64,000 bases of DNA from Streptomyces sp. Tue 6430 (GCA_021568835.1 JAKGSH010000004.1:186001-250000), one strand, 5' to 3'; counted from the first letter of the stretch, positions 34,226 through 43,637 are shown. Notes: generated by a model from the letters alone, not told the origin. A program made the numbers and translations.

Positions 34226-34674
34226 ATGGACGCCGGACGCCGCAGCCTGCCGCAGCTGCTGGGCGAGGCCCGTCGGTGGTTCGACGACGCCCTGCTGGCG
34301 GCCCTCGAAGCGGACGGCGCCGAGCAGGTGTCGTCGACCCAGCTGCAGTTGTTCGCGGTCCTCGACGAACGGGGCACGACGGTGTCCGAGCTGGCCCGCC
34401 GGATGGGCGTCACCCGGCAGACCGCGCACAAGGCGGTGCACACCCTGGTCACCCTGGGCCTGCTGGAGCAGGTCCCCCACCCCGCCTCGGCCCGGCAGCT
34501 GCTCATCCGCCGCACCCCGGCGGGCCGGCGCGCGCACGACCGCGCGACGGGCGTCCTCGACGCTCTCGAACGCACGCTGGCCGAGCGCGTCGGCGCCCGG
34601 TCGGTGCGGGAGTTGCGGGCCGTGCTGGAGATGCCCTGGGGGCGCCGCCGGAACCGTCCGGCTCACGGGGCTGA
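34226..34674 (+). CDS. MarR-family regulator, one frame break near the end
   Basis: About 149 residues with a winged helix (TTVSELARRMGVTRQTAHKA, then LVTLGLLEQVPHP and a basic wing). ATG 34226 has GGAGAG upstream. Adding one G in a GGGGG run near 34640 turns the long Arg-rich continuation into GAPPEPSGSRG and a stop at 34674. MarR proteins usually bind phenolic ligands. Divergence from quercetinase and the palindrome between them argue that this one senses a flavonoid or its breakdown product. Confidence 0.85.
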
Positions 34675-34769
34675 GCCGGACGGCGCCGCCGGAGCGGCCG
34701 ACGAGTCGGCGGCCCGGTCGCGCGCCGGCGTCCGGGCGGCGAGGCGGGCCGGGGCGGCCGTGCACCACG

Positions 34770-34801
34770 GCGGGGGCGTCCGACGTGCCGGACGCCCCCG
34801 C
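34770..34801. terminator. Terminator between marR-type gene and axeA
   Basis: GCGGGGGCGTCCG at 34770-34782 pairs perfectly (13 bp) with 34789-34801. It serves both convergent genes. Confidence 0.75.
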
Positions 34802-34825
34802 TTCGAGACCGGTTCGGGTATGCGG

Positions 34826-35813
34826 TCAGCCGGTGGCGCAGGAGACCGTGGGCCAGGTCCAGTTGCCGTTGGGCTGCACGGTGACGCCCCAGGCGTTGCC
34901 GCTGCCGTTGGGCTTCGCGGTCAGCACCTGGCTGCTCGGGTAGGCCGCACTGACGTTCCAGGTGGAGAGGATCTTCGCCGGCGACGGGACGTTCATCGTC
35001 ACCGTCCAGTTGCTCGACCCGCTCACCGAGACGTTCAGGTTGTAGCGGTCACCCCACTGCTGACCCGCCGACAGGGTCGCCGTACAACCGGTACCACCAC
35101 CACCGCCGCCTCCCCGCCGCCGCTGCCGTCGGGTGCCACCGCCCGGCCGGTCTGGGGGAGATCATGCCGGCGCACAGGCCGCGGCTCGCCAGGCCCTGCG
35201 CGATGCGGGGGACGGCGGCGAGGGTGTTGGCGGACCAGTCGTGCATGAGGATGGTCTGGCCGTCGGTGAGCCGCGCGGCGGCCTGGACGATCGCGTCGGT
35301 GCTCGCGCCGTTCCAGTCCTGGGAGTCGACGTCCCAGATGATCTCGGTGAGGCCGTACTTGGCCTCGACCGACTTCACCGTCGCGTTGGTCTCGCCGTAC
35401 GGCGGCCGGAACAGCTTCGGGGTGCCTCCGCCCGCGGCCGCGATCGCCTGTTGGGTGCGGGAGATCTCCGAGTCGATCTGCGACGAGGAGAGCTGCGGCA
35501 GGTGCGGGTGGGTGTAGCTGTGGTTGCCCACCCACATGCCGGCGTCGACCTGGGCCCGCACCTGGGCGGGGTTGGCGGCGGCGTACTGGCCCTGGTTGAA
35601 CATGGTGGCCCGGAGCCCGTTCTGCTTCAGGGCGTTGAGCAGGCCCGGGGTGCTCCCGGACGGGCCGTCGTCGAAGGTGAGGCCGACGTACCCGTTGCAG
35701 GCGGCGGCCTCCGCCGGGGCGGCCTGGACGGTGAGGGTGCCGGCGGCGGCCAGCGCGAGGACGGCCAGGGCCGCGCCCGGCCGGCGCGTCGCGAGACGCG
35801 GTCTGGTGCTCAT
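34826..35813 (-). CDS. axeA: Acetylxylan esterase AxeA: CE4 deacetylase with CBM2, two frame breaks
   Basis: About 330 residues, secreted. A signal peptide ends near [10 protein letters not shown]. The CE4 NodB domain follows with its five motifs: [32 protein letters not shown] and ILMHDW. A Gly-rich linker then leads to a family 2 carbohydrate-binding module ([16 protein letters not shown] to TVSCATG). Layout and wording closely match S. lividans AxeA. It removes acetyl groups from xylan while bound to cellulose or xylan. Frame breaks near 35157 (missing C, ISP to QTGRAVAP) and 35117 (missing G in the Gly linker). LacI-like boxes lie upstream. Confidence 0.9.
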
Positions 35814-36035
35814 GCGGATCGGTCCTCCGGTCGGGGACGGCGGGGTCGGCTCGGGGTGCAGGAGACCGTGGGCCGGGGTGACAGCCCGGGCGCTTCGGAC
35901 GAGCATGCGGAACCGCCCGCGTCCGCGGCTCTTCGGATGGATGAACGCGGTCATGCACGCGCCTCTTCCTTCGGGGACGGGAATGGCGAAAGTGTTGAGC
36001 CGTCCCTGTCGACAGTCAACAGTTTCGGTCGTCAT

Positions 36036-36050
36036 TTCGAAACGTTCGAA
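36036..36050. promoter_or_regulatory. Xylan-regulon-like box 1
   Basis: TTCGAAACGTTCGAA, symmetrical arms around ACG. Close to the CGAAACTTTCG-type element reported in front of streptomycete xylanase genes and bound by LacI-family regulators. Confidence 0.5.
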
Positions 36051-36169
36051 GGGGAGCTCGGATGTTCAAGGCCGGGATTTCAGCAGACCAGAGCTCTCAC
36101 CAGGGCGATCGCCGCAGACGAGCACGACGAGAAGGGACGATGGAGATCCATTGGCGAGAGGTGTCGACT

Positions 36170-36183
36170 CCGAAACATTCGAA
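36170..36183. promoter_or_regulatory. Xylan-regulon-like box 2
   Basis: CCGAAACATTCGAA, a near copy of box 1 located 133 bp away, towards the SDR gene. Confidence 0.4.
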
Positions 36184-36276
36184 CTGCTTCCGGACCGGCC
36201 TGCGGAGGACGCTTTTCGGCCGGTCACGAAGGGGAACCCGGCCTGCCCACCCCTCCCCGAGGACGAGGAGTTCCAC

Positions 36277-37167
36277 GTGCCGGACGAGCACCGCAGGCAG
36301 CAGGACCCCACCACCCAGCACCCGCGGCCCGACTTCCCCTCCCAGGACCAGCCGCATCCCGGCTGGACCGGACCGATGGATCCGCCGCCCGACCACGGCG
36401 AGGAGTCCTACCGCGGTTCCGGCCGGCTGGAGGGCCGCAGGGCGGTCGTCACGGGCGGGGACTCCGGCATCGGGCGGGCGGTCGCCCTCGCCTACGCCCG
36501 CGAGGGCGCCGACGTGCTGTTCACCCACCTCGCCGAGGAGGGGGACGACGCGCGCGAGACGGCCCGGCTGGTCGAGGACGCCGGGCGCAAGGCCGTCGCC
36601 GTCCCGTGCGACATCCGCGAGGAGAGCCGGTGCAGGGCGCTGATCGACCGGGCGGTCGCGGAGTTCGGGGGGATCGACATCCTGGTCAACAACGCGGCGT
36701 ACCAGATGTCCCAGCCGGACGGCATCGAGGCGATCACCACCGAGCAGTTCGACCGCGTCCTGCGCACCAACCTCTACGGCATGTTCTGGCTCACCAAGTT
36801 CGCGCTGCCGCACCTGCCGGAGGGCGCCTGCGTCATCAACTCCACGTCCGTGCAGGCGTACAAGCCCAGTCCGCACCTGCTCGACTACGCGATGACGAAG
36901 GGCGCGATCGTCACCTTCACGCAGGGGCTGGCGCAGATGGTCGCGGAGCGCGGCATCCGCGTCAACGCGGTCGCGCCGGGCCCGGTGTGGACGCCGCTGA
37001 TCCCGGCGACGATGCCCGACACCGCGGAGTTCGGCAAGCAGAGCCCGATGGGGCGTCCGGCGCAGCCGGCCGAGCTGGCGCCAGCCTACGTCTACCTCGC
37101 CTCGCAGGAGGCCGGTTTCATCACCGCGGAGATCCTCAACGCGACCGGGGGCACTCCGCTGCCCTGA
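36277..37167 (+). CDS. Short-chain dehydrogenase, YdaD/YghA-like stress type
   Basis: Intact 296-residue NAD(P)-dependent SDR. A hydrophilic Pro/Gln-rich N-terminal extension (QQDPTTQHPRPDFPSQDQPH, then PGWTGPMDPPPDHGE) precedes the Rossmann fold: VVTGGDSGIGRAVA cofactor loop, NNAAY, catalytic Ser (STSVQAYKPS) and YxxxK (YAMTKGA). This N-extended SDR group includes the Bacillus general stress protein YdaD. GAGGAG precedes GTG 36277. Substrate unknown; probably an aldehyde or sugar oxidoreductase in the stress response. Confidence 0.88.
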   Translation: MPDEHRRQQDPTTQHPRPDFPSQDQPHPGWTGPMDPPPDHGEESYRGSGRLEGRRAVVTGGDSGIGRAVALAYAREGADVLFTHLAEEGDDARETARLVEDAGRKAVAVPCDIREESRCRALIDRAVAEFGGIDILVNNAAYQMSQPDGIEAITTEQFDRVLRTNLYGMFWLTKFALPHLPEGACVINSTSVQAYKPSPHLLDYAMTKGAIVTFTQGLAQMVAERGIRVNAVAPGPVWTPLIPATMPDTAEFGKQSPMGRPAQPAELAPAYVYLASQEAGFITAEILNATGGTPLP

Positions 37168-37198
37168 CCGCGGCCGGCGAGAGGGCCCGGGCGGGCGG

Positions 37199-37227
37199 GA
37201 CCCGGGCCGACCGGGGAGGCCCGGGTC
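37199..37227. terminator. Terminator between SDR and MEDS-ATPase genes
   Basis: GACCCGGGCC (37199-37208) pairs perfectly with 37218-37227. It is followed by two more copies of the GGCCCGGGTCGGCCGGGGA unit. Confidence 0.6.
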
Positions 37228-37277
37228 GGCCGGGGAGGCCCGGGTCGGCCGGGGAGACCTGGGGCCGTCGGCCGTCC

Positions 37278-38233
37278 TCAGCCGCGCAGTGCGGTGTGCA
37301 GGCGGACGGTCGTCCCCTCCTCGGGGTGGACCGGATCTCGACGAGGTCGCAGAGATGGTGCGCCAGCCACAGTCCCCGGCCGCCGACCTGCGCGGCGTTC
37401 GGCCCGGTCCGCCCCACGAGGGGGTCGGCCAGGTAGCCGCGGTCGCGGAACTCGCAGATCATGCGGTCGTCCTCGACCCAGGTCCGGAGCACTCCGTGGC
37501 CGCCGCCGTGCTTGATGCTGTTGCCCGCGATCTCCGTGGCGGCGAGGGACAGCTCCCTCAGCCGCGAGCCGTCCAGGCCGTGCCGCCGGGCGCACTCGGC
37601 GATCTTCGCGCGCACCGCGGACAGCTCCCCGCCGGCGTAGCGCATCTCCTCGTACGGGTCGCACGGCCGGTCGAGGGGCTCGAACCGGTAGGCCGCCTCG
37701 GCGTCGTAGCCGTCGCTCGCCTGCGAGCGGCCGTCGCGGCGCACCTCGGGATGACAGCGCGCCATCGCCTTCAGGTCGGCGTGCCCGCCGTCGGCGTCGT
37801 ACGGGCACAGCAGCCACCAGGCGGGGCTGTGGGCGAAGGCCTTGTTCAACAGCCACTCGTAGTACTGAAGTTCGCGCACCTCGGCGCGGCTGCGGACGGC
37901 GTCCCACGGCGACTCGCCGATGCCCCGCACCGGCCGGCCCTCGGCGGTGTGCTCCCCGATCCACCGCTGCCAGGCGGCGATGAGGCGGCCGGGATGGTGG
38001 GCGACGGCGCCGGTGTCGACGAAGCGGACCGCCGACAGCCGGGGAAGCTCCGCGCGCAGCAGCGTCACCTTGTCGTTCGGCACGGCCACGACGACGGCCT
38101 CGCCCCCGTCGAGCGCCTCGTGGATGAAGTCCAGGGTGCCGTCGAGGAACTCCTGACGGCCCCGGTAGGGATACAGCTCGTGCCGGTATCCCGCGGGGGC
38201 GGCCGCGGACTCACGCGAGGACGACATGGTCAT
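37278..38233 (-). CDS. MEDS sensory domain fused to RsbW-like ATPase, one frame break
   Basis: About 318 residues. The N-terminal MEDS domain (residues 12-190, YPYRGRQEFLDGTLDFIHEA, then EAVVVAVPNDK) is followed by a GHKL ATPase with SLAATEIAGNSIKHGG, the D-x-G region ECEFRDRGYL-like segment and GRGLWLAHHL. The frame breaks near 37321, and one extra C gives STPEEGTTVRLHTALRG. It could act as a ligand-controlled anti-sigma or anti-sigma-antagonist kinase. ATG 38233 overlaps the stop of the MEDS-STAS gene (ATGA), so the two are made in step and probably bind each other. Confidence 0.8.
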
Positions 38234-39045
38234 GGCACCATCACCACGGGCACCTCCGGTACGGCGTATCCCGAGAGCCCCCAGCTCAGGCGCACGGTCT
38301 CGTTGGCCCCCTCGACGATCACCACTCGCTCCGGCAGGAATCTGGCGGCGTCGGCCAGGGCACGCATGCCGGCCGCGTCGAAGAACTCGAGGTCGTGACA
38401 GGTCAGGCGCAGGGTCGTCGCGTGCGCGACCAGGCTGCGCAGTACCGCGCCGAACGCCGCGGCACCCTCGGAATCGATTACTCCGCTCACCCTCCAACGG
38501 CCCTCTCCGGTTGTGTACACCCGGAACTCAGGCGCTGCCGGTCGGCTGCCCATATGGTGCGGATGCACACACCTGACTTGGTCGAGTGTCGGTGGGTCCC
38601 AGTCTGCGGGCCGGTAGGTGCACAGCACCATCGCACCGCTGTCCGCGGCGAACTCCTCGAGGTCCAGTTCGCTCTGCAGCATGGTGTCGCGCCGGGCGTC
38701 CCGGTGGTCGGCCGTCACGTGCCGCAGGATGCGCAGGGCCCGGAAACCCTCGCGTCCGGCGCTCGCGGCCTCCCTGCGCACCGCGGCCAGCAGGGCGGAA
38801 CCGTCCAGCCGGGCCGGGTCCAGGACGACGCGGGCCGGCGCGTCGGCGATCTCCGGAGCGGGACGGTCGTCCGTGCCGACGATGACGAGCTTGTCGCCGA
38901 AGAGCGCGCCGTCGGCCACGAAGGCGCGGCTGCGCTCCACGCCGTTCTCGGCCGGGTCCAGGAACTGACAGACGTGGTCGCCGCTCTCCACGTCGTCCAG
39001 CGTCGCCAGGCTACGCGCCGCTCTCACCGGTCTCCCCTCGTTCAC
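38230..39045 (-). CDS. MEDS sensory domain fused to STAS (anti-sigma-antagonist-like)
   Basis: Intact 271-residue protein. An N-terminal MEDS domain (residues 18-170, GDHVCQFLDPAENGVERSRA onwards) is followed by a STAS domain (180-271: FRVYTTGEGRWRVSGVIDSE, then HDLEFFDAAGMRAL), where the Asp-Ala-Ala replaces the phosphorylatable Asp-Ser of classic SpoIIAA, leaving phosphorylation uncertain. Start is GTG 39045. Upstream partner of a MEDS-ATPase; each carries a copy of the same sensor, an unusual symmetrical arrangement. Confidence 0.82.
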   Translation of the reverse strand: MNEGRPVRAARSLATLDDVESGDHVCQFLDPAENGVERSRAFVADGALFGDKLVIVGTDDRPAPEIADAPARVVLDPARLDGSALLAAVRREAASAGREGFRALRILRHVTADHRDARRDTMLQSELDLEEFAADSGAMVLCTYRPADWDPPTLDQVRCVHPHHMGSRPAAPEFRVYTTGEGRWRVSGVIDSEGAAAFGAVLRSLVAHATTLRLTCHDLEFFDAAGMRALADAARFLPERVVIVEGANETVRLSWGLSGYAVPEVPVVMVP

Positions 39046-39352
39046 CCTTTCACCCTACTGGCCCAGGCCTCGACCCCGGTGGAACCCCGTGCGCATCCGG
39101 ACGGCCGGCAGACCCGGAATGTCGGCGGCACCGCTCGTGGTGCCCCGCCCGGTCGCCGGCCCGGACGCGCCGGGTCCGTCCGGCGCGGCCCCCGTGCCGG
39201 CACCCGTGCCGACACCCGTACGGCGGTCTCCGGCCCGCGCCGCGGCCGAACCGGTGGTCCGATCGGTGGAGCGACGCGGTTCACAGGCCTGTCGCACCGG
39301 GTGCGGGGCACCAGGGCACCGAACACCCCATGATCTGAAGGAGCTTGCGCAG
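39046..39352. promoter_or_regulatory. 307-bp divergent region between MEDS-STAS and dps
   Basis: No gene supported. GGTTC at 39278-39282 and GGGTGC at 39299-39304 resemble the streptomycete SigB/SigH-type -35 and -10 (GTTT and GGGTAC) in front of dps, with a spacing of 16. The match is weak. Confidence 0.3.
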
Positions 39353-39916
39353 ATGGCGAAGGACCTGACTCCCCAGTACACCGTTCCGGGCATCGAGCGG
39401 GAGGCCGCCGGCCGGCTCATCGGCGCGCTGCGCCTGCGGCTGCACGCCCTGAACGATCTGCACCTCACCCTCAAGCACGTCCACTGGAACGTGGTGGGGC
39501 CCCACTTCATCTCCGTGCACGAGATGATCGACCCCCAGGTCGACCGGGTGCGTGAGATGGCCGACGACGTGGCCGAGCGCATCGCGGCCCTGGGCGGGGT
39601 CGCGCAGGGCACGCCCGGCGCGCTGGTCGAGGAGCGGTCGTGGCAGGACTACTCCATCGGACGGGACGGCGCGATCGCGCACCTCGGCGCCCTCGACGTG
39701 GTCTACACCGGCCTGATCGGGGGCGTACGGAACTCGATCAAGGAGGTCGGCGACCTCGATCCCGCCACCGAGGACCTGCTGATCGAGCAGCTGCGGGATC
39801 TGGAGCAGTTCCAGTGGTTCGTCCGCGCCCACCTCGAGAGCGCGAACGGCACCCTGGTGACGGCCGACGCCGGCACCGAGCGCGAGGCCGCGGCGCGCGG
39901 CGCCACACTGGACTGA
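39353..39916 (+). CDS. dps: Dps-family ferritin-like DNA protection protein
   Basis: Intact 187-residue protein forming a dodecamer that oxidises and stores iron and compacts DNA. The ferroxidase signature is intact: LKHVHWNVVGPHFISVHEM, IDPQVDRVREMADDVAERI. Helical throughout. A short N-terminal (MAKDLTPQYTVPGIERE) and a C-terminal Ala/Glu-rich tail flank the core as in streptomycete Dps proteins. GAAGGAG precedes the ATG. It stands alone and is probably stress-sigma controlled. Confidence 0.95.
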   Translation: MAKDLTPQYTVPGIEREAAGRLIGALRLRLHALNDLHLTLKHVHWNVVGPHFISVHEMIDPQVDRVREMADDVAERIAALGGVAQGTPGALVEERSWQDYSIGRDGAIAHLGALDVVYTGLIGGVRNSIKEVGDLDPATEDLLIEQLRDLEQFQWFVRAHLESANGTLVTADAGTEREAAARGATLD

Positions 39917-40042
39917 TCGCACCGGACCGCTCGCGGGGACGACCGGGGCCGGCCCACCCGCCGACTGTCGTGCGGGCGGGCGGCCCGGGGCGGACGGCGG
40001 CGCGGGCGGTGGACAGCGCGGGCGGTGGGCGGACGGTCGGTC

Positions 40043-40434
40043 TCAGGGCGCGGGCGCGCTGTCCGGCTCCTCGGTGTGCCGCCCGGCGCCGGGCTGGGCT
40101 CGGTGAGGTACTCGGCGGTGCCGGTGAGCTGGAGCATGCGCTCCAGGTGGGCGGGCCGGTTGTCGAGGTGCAGGGTGATCCCGGCCGGGTAGGTCCGCCG
40201 GCGGAGCACGAGCAGCATGGCCAGCCCCGTCGAGTCGATCAGGGTGAGGCGGGCGCAGTCCAGGTGCAGGTCCCGCAGCGTCGCCCCGTGCTCCCGCTGG
40301 TGCTCCTCGATGGCGTACGTGAGCAGGGTCGGGAAGTGCCCGGCGTCGTGGTCGAGTTCACCCACGACCTCCATGGTGAGGGCGCTCGGGCCGGAGGCCG
40401 CGGTGGTCATCTGGAAAGGGACGTGCGTGCTCAT
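40043..40434 (-). CDS. STAS-domain anti-sigma factor antagonist, one frame break
   Basis: About 130 residues. A single STAS domain: ALTMEVVGELDHDAGHF, the phosphorylation-site segment LTLIDSTGLAMLLVLRR with Ser, then GITLHLDNRPAHLERML and LTGTAEYL. One extra C near 40097 changes the tail to PQPGAGRHTEEPDSAPAP and a stop at 40043. ATG 40434 overlaps the stop of the preceding small gene. It belongs to a partner-switch operon whose phosphatase gene has been lost (see 40760-41092). Confidence 0.85.
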
Positions 40435-40763
40435 GCGGGGGTTCCTGTGCCGGTGACGGAAAGGGCGGTGGCGAACGAGTCGGGGCCCGGCGTCGTCTCG
40501 TTCGGGAAGCGCCGTGCGCGGGGGAAGTCGTACGGGTGGGCGGCGAGGACCGTCAGGCCGGGGTGGAGCGACCCGACGGGGACGCCTCGCGCGGTGAGGA
40601 TACCGGTGGTCCGGCCGACGGACCGGGTGAAGACGTCCGGGTCGTCGGAGCAGGGGGCCGTGGCCGGGGACTCGATGACGTGCTGGACGGCCTCGGCCGC
40701 GCGGTCCCGCTGTCGCGGGGTGTACGACCGCGGCACCGGGGACCGCTCCCACCGATCGGTCAT
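40431..40763 (-). CDS. 110-residue protein of unknown function
   Basis: Starts MTDRWERSPVPRSYTPRQRD with a perfect GGAGGAGGG site and is tied by ATGA overlaps to the genes on both sides. It has a helical N-terminal half (RDRAAEAVQHVIESP) and a segment VGRTTGILTARGVPVGSL. No family recognised. Its place between an RsbU tail and a STAS gene suggests a part in the same signalling unit. Confidence 0.6.
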   Translation of the reverse strand: MTDRWERSPVPRSYTPRQRDRAAEAVQHVIESPATAPCSDDPDVFTRSVGRTTGILTARGVPVGSLHPGLTVLAAHPYDFPRARRFPNETTPGPDSFATALSVTGTGTPA

Positions 40764-41092
40764 GCGCCCTCCTCCTCCGTCCGGTCCTGCGCGGCCCGGC
40801 TCCGGGCGGTGTGTCCGTCCACGGGGTGGAGCCGTCCCCGGTCGGTCGTCGGACGGGTGGTGGCCAGGGCCGCCGTGTCGTCGTGCCTGCTCCCGCCCGG
40901 CCACTGTGCGGCGAGCGTCCGCACGCGTTCGACCACCGCTTCCGTCGGCATTCTCGCGCATTCGGCCGGGGACGCGCGCAACCGGTGTTCACCGTACATC
41001 CGGTCGCCCGGGGGATCGCCGCGGGCCTCGGTGATGCCGTCGGTGTGCAGCGGAGCGGCTTCGTCGATCCCGACGGCGTCGCCCCGCGTCCC
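40760..41092 (-). pseudogene. 3' remnant of an RsbU/SpoIIE phosphatase gene
   Basis: The end of a PP2C domain is readable: HTDGITEARG, MYGEHRLRASPAE, VVERVRTLAAQWPGGSRHDD, then TAALATTRP and a variable tail. No upstream phosphatase sequence is found in any frame, so about 80% of the gene is missing. The coupling to the two downstream genes (ATGA) survives. Immediately beyond lie a GGTGGGGGCGTCGT direct repeat and the crtU terminator. Confidence 0.7.
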
Positions 41093-41172
41093 CTGACGAG
41101 AACCGGGTGGGGGCGTCGTTCCAGGTGGGGGCGTCGTGGGGACGGGCGGAGAACCTGGTGGGGAGGTCACGA

Positions 41173-41203
41173 GCGGTGGGACGCGCGGTGCGCGCCCCAC
41201 CGC
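41173..41203 (-). terminator. Terminator after crtU
   Basis: GCGGTGGG-A-CGCGC pairs with GCGCG-C-CCCACCGC around GGT (41173-41203), with only the A-C pair mismatched. It sits five bases past the crtU stop. Confidence 0.8.
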
Positions 41204-41207
41204 CTTC

Positions 41208-42852
41208 CTACGAAGGGAGGATGTCGTCCTTCGACGACCGTCCCGCGGTCGGCACGGCGCGCGCGGCCTCCCGCCGCCGGTCCCGCCCGCCCGCGCGAGC
41301 CCGCGCAGCAGCGCACCGCGCCCGCGGTCGGGCACGGTCCACAGGGTCTGGCCCGCGACCCCCCAGCGTTCCAGGAGGGCGTTGGCGGCGAGGAAGCCGC
41401 TCGTGGCCGCCCGTTCCATGAGGGCCACCGGCAGGTCGGTGCGGACCAGGTCGCCGGCGACGACCAGTCCGGGGTCGGTGGTGCGCACGGTGGGCCGGTC
41501 GCCGTAGCCCCCGACGGGGAACAGCGGGCAGTCGGCCCGCCACTCGTGGCGGGCGTCGACGACCCTCGCCGCGCGCGTCTCCGGGTACACCCGGTGCAGC
41601 TGCTCCAGCAGACGGCTCTGTTCGACGTCGTGGGAGGCCCTCTCCGGCAGGGCGTACGCGTGCAGTTCCACGACGGAGCCCCCGGTACGGGCGGCCCAGC
41701 GCGCCGCCTCGCCCTCCCAGCGTTCCAGCACGCTGACGTTGTCGAGGGAGCCGTAGCCGCTGGTGCCGAGGAAGCCGGGACGGTCGGCGGCGACGGGACG
41801 GTCCAGCCACAGGCGCGAGACCAGGAAGGGCGGGGCGGTGCGGAGCCCGGCCACGCGTGCGCGCCACGTGGCGTCGGCCAGCCGCGGGGAACCGGCGACG
41901 ACGGACCGCAGGCCGGCCGTGTCCAGGGCGAGGACCACGGTGTCGTACCGCCGCTCCTCGCCCGCGGCGGCCACGCGGAAGCCGCCGTCCCCGGTGGGTT
42001 CGACCGCCTCGACGGACGTGCCGGTCCGCAGTTCGGCGCCGTGGCCCTCCAGGTAGCCGGCCAGGGGGTCCCAGAGCGCGGCGGGGAAGGGCTCGTCGGG
42101 CACGTCGAAGAGCAGTCCCTCCGAGGAGCCGAGGAAGTAGATGTGGAACATCAGCACCATCTCCGCCGCCGACAGGCCTCGGGGATCGGCGAAGAAGCTC
42201 CGGGAGAACACCTCGAACGCGAGGTGGTGCGCGGCCTCGGGGAAGCGGACCGACTCCAGGAAGTCATGGGCGCTGATGTCGTCGAGGCGCGTGTAGACGT
42301 CCGGCACCCGCACGTCCAGCAGGGGCAGCGCGGCGACCGGGTTCATGCGGGCGAGGTCGCGCAGGCCGAAGGTGGGGCTCAGCGCGACGAAGCCCAGCGC
42401 GCTCCACGGCGGGGTGCGCGAACGTGCCGGAAGCTGTCGTGCGCGCCGCCGCTGTGGCGCAGCGGGTAGTCGGGCAGGCCCGTGAGGCGGCGGAGCCCCG
42501 GATCGGTGCGCCGCAACAGTCCGCGCAGGTTGTAGTACTGGCGGAAGAACGCGTGGAAGCCGCGGCTCATGGTGACGGTGCTGCCGTCGGCCAGTGCGGT
42601 CGGCCACCCGGCCAGGCGTCCGCCGAGGGCCGGTTCGCGTTCGTGGAGCGTGACGCGTACGCCTCGTTCGGCCAGGGCCGTCGCCGCCGCCAGGCCGGCG
42701 ATGCCGCCGCCCACCACGGCGGTGGTCGGCCGGTGGTCGCCGGTGAGCGCGGGCACGCCGGACCGGGGGCGGATGGTGCGGGCCAGGCGGTCCCTGCCGC
42801 GGCGGGCCGTCCCGGACCCGTGGGCCGTCCCGGACCGGCGGGCCGCCGTCAT
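41208..42852 (-). CDS. crtU: CrtU, beta-carotene desaturase/methyltransferase (isorenieratene synthase), two frame breaks
   Basis: About 548 residues. It converts the beta rings of beta-carotene to aromatic phi rings, giving isorenieratene. An N-terminal FAD/NAD fold (VVGGGIAGLAAATALAERGV) is followed by a GFHAFFRQYYNLRGLLRR segment typical of CrtU, the catalytic core (SAHDFLESVRFPEAAHHLAF) and the FAD C-terminal motif (VVAGDLVRTDLPVALMERA). Frame breaks: near 42420 (missing G, before RTPPWSALG) and near 41277 (missing G, giving a tail that ends SSKDDILPS). ATG 42852 overlaps the crtT stop. Last gene of crtY-crtT-crtU. Confidence 0.88.
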
Positions 42853-43578
42853 CGGCCGGCCGCCGTGTCGGAGCCGGGACGGCGGGCGACGACGGTGTGC
42901 GTGATGCCGGTCTGCCATCCGGGCAGGGCAGCGCCCGCACCTCCTCGAAGCCGGCGGAGCGGACCCTCTCGGTGAAGACGTCCACCGTGTCGAAGCCGAT
43001 GACGCTGTGCCGGAGGTGGCGGTACAGCTCGCCGTCGCCGAGGGCGGTGGCGACGGGCTGCACGAAGCCCCGGCACACCGCCGTCCACATCGCGCGGTGG
43101 GCGGCCCGGCCGCTGAGGAGGTACTCGTGGACGGCGAGCCGGCCCCGCGGCGCGAGCGCCTCGCGCACCGCGGCGAGCACCGCGTCGGGATCGGTGGCGT
43201 TGCGGAAGAGGTAGGCGGCGAAGACCGCGTCGAAGGGCCCCCGGCCCCTGCCTCCGCCAGGCGTTCCGCCGGGGTGTGCACGAATCTCACGTCCTGCCGC
43301 CACCGTTTGCGGGCCGCCCGTTCCAGCATGCCGGCGGAGGCGTCCACCGCGGTGATCCGCGCCCCGGGGAACACGGCGGCCAGGGCGGCCGTGGAGGCGC
43401 CGGTGCCGCAGCCCAGGTCCAGGACGCGCAGACCGGCCCCGCCGTGCGGCAGGCCGAGGCGGCGCGCGGAGCGCCGCAGATGGGCGTGGTAGCCGGGGTT
43501 GGCGGCCACCAGGGTGTCGTAGCTGCGGGCGGCACGGTCGAACGCGGCGGCCAGGTCCGCGTCGCGCAGCAGGGTCAT
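42849..43578 (-). CDS. crtT: CrtT, SAM-dependent methyltransferase, two frame breaks
   Basis: About 243 residues, class I methyltransferase of the UbiE type: VLDLGCGTGASTAAL binding loop, ITAVDASAGMLERAA, then GPFDAVFAAYLFRNATDP and a C-terminal PGWQTGITHTVVARRP. In S. griseus-type clusters crtT lies between crtY and crtU; its exact step in aromatic-ring formation is not settled. One missing G near 43240 and one missing C near 42929 restore the frame. ATG 43578 follows GAGGAG, and the stop overlaps crtU (ATGA). Confidence 0.85.
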
Positions 43579-43637
43579 CGGGTCTCCTCGGTGGGCATGG
43601 CTCGGGCTGTGGCGCGGGCGCCCCGCCGGGCGGGCGG

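Larger units (their letters stand above)
35814..36276. other. 463-bp divergent regulatory region (axeA / SDR)
   Basis: No gene supported. It contains two CGAAAC-TTCGAA boxes, further CGAAA/TTTCG half sites at 35987-36027, and a TTGACT hexamer on the minus strand (36019-36014) that could be the axeA -35. Confidence 0.5.
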
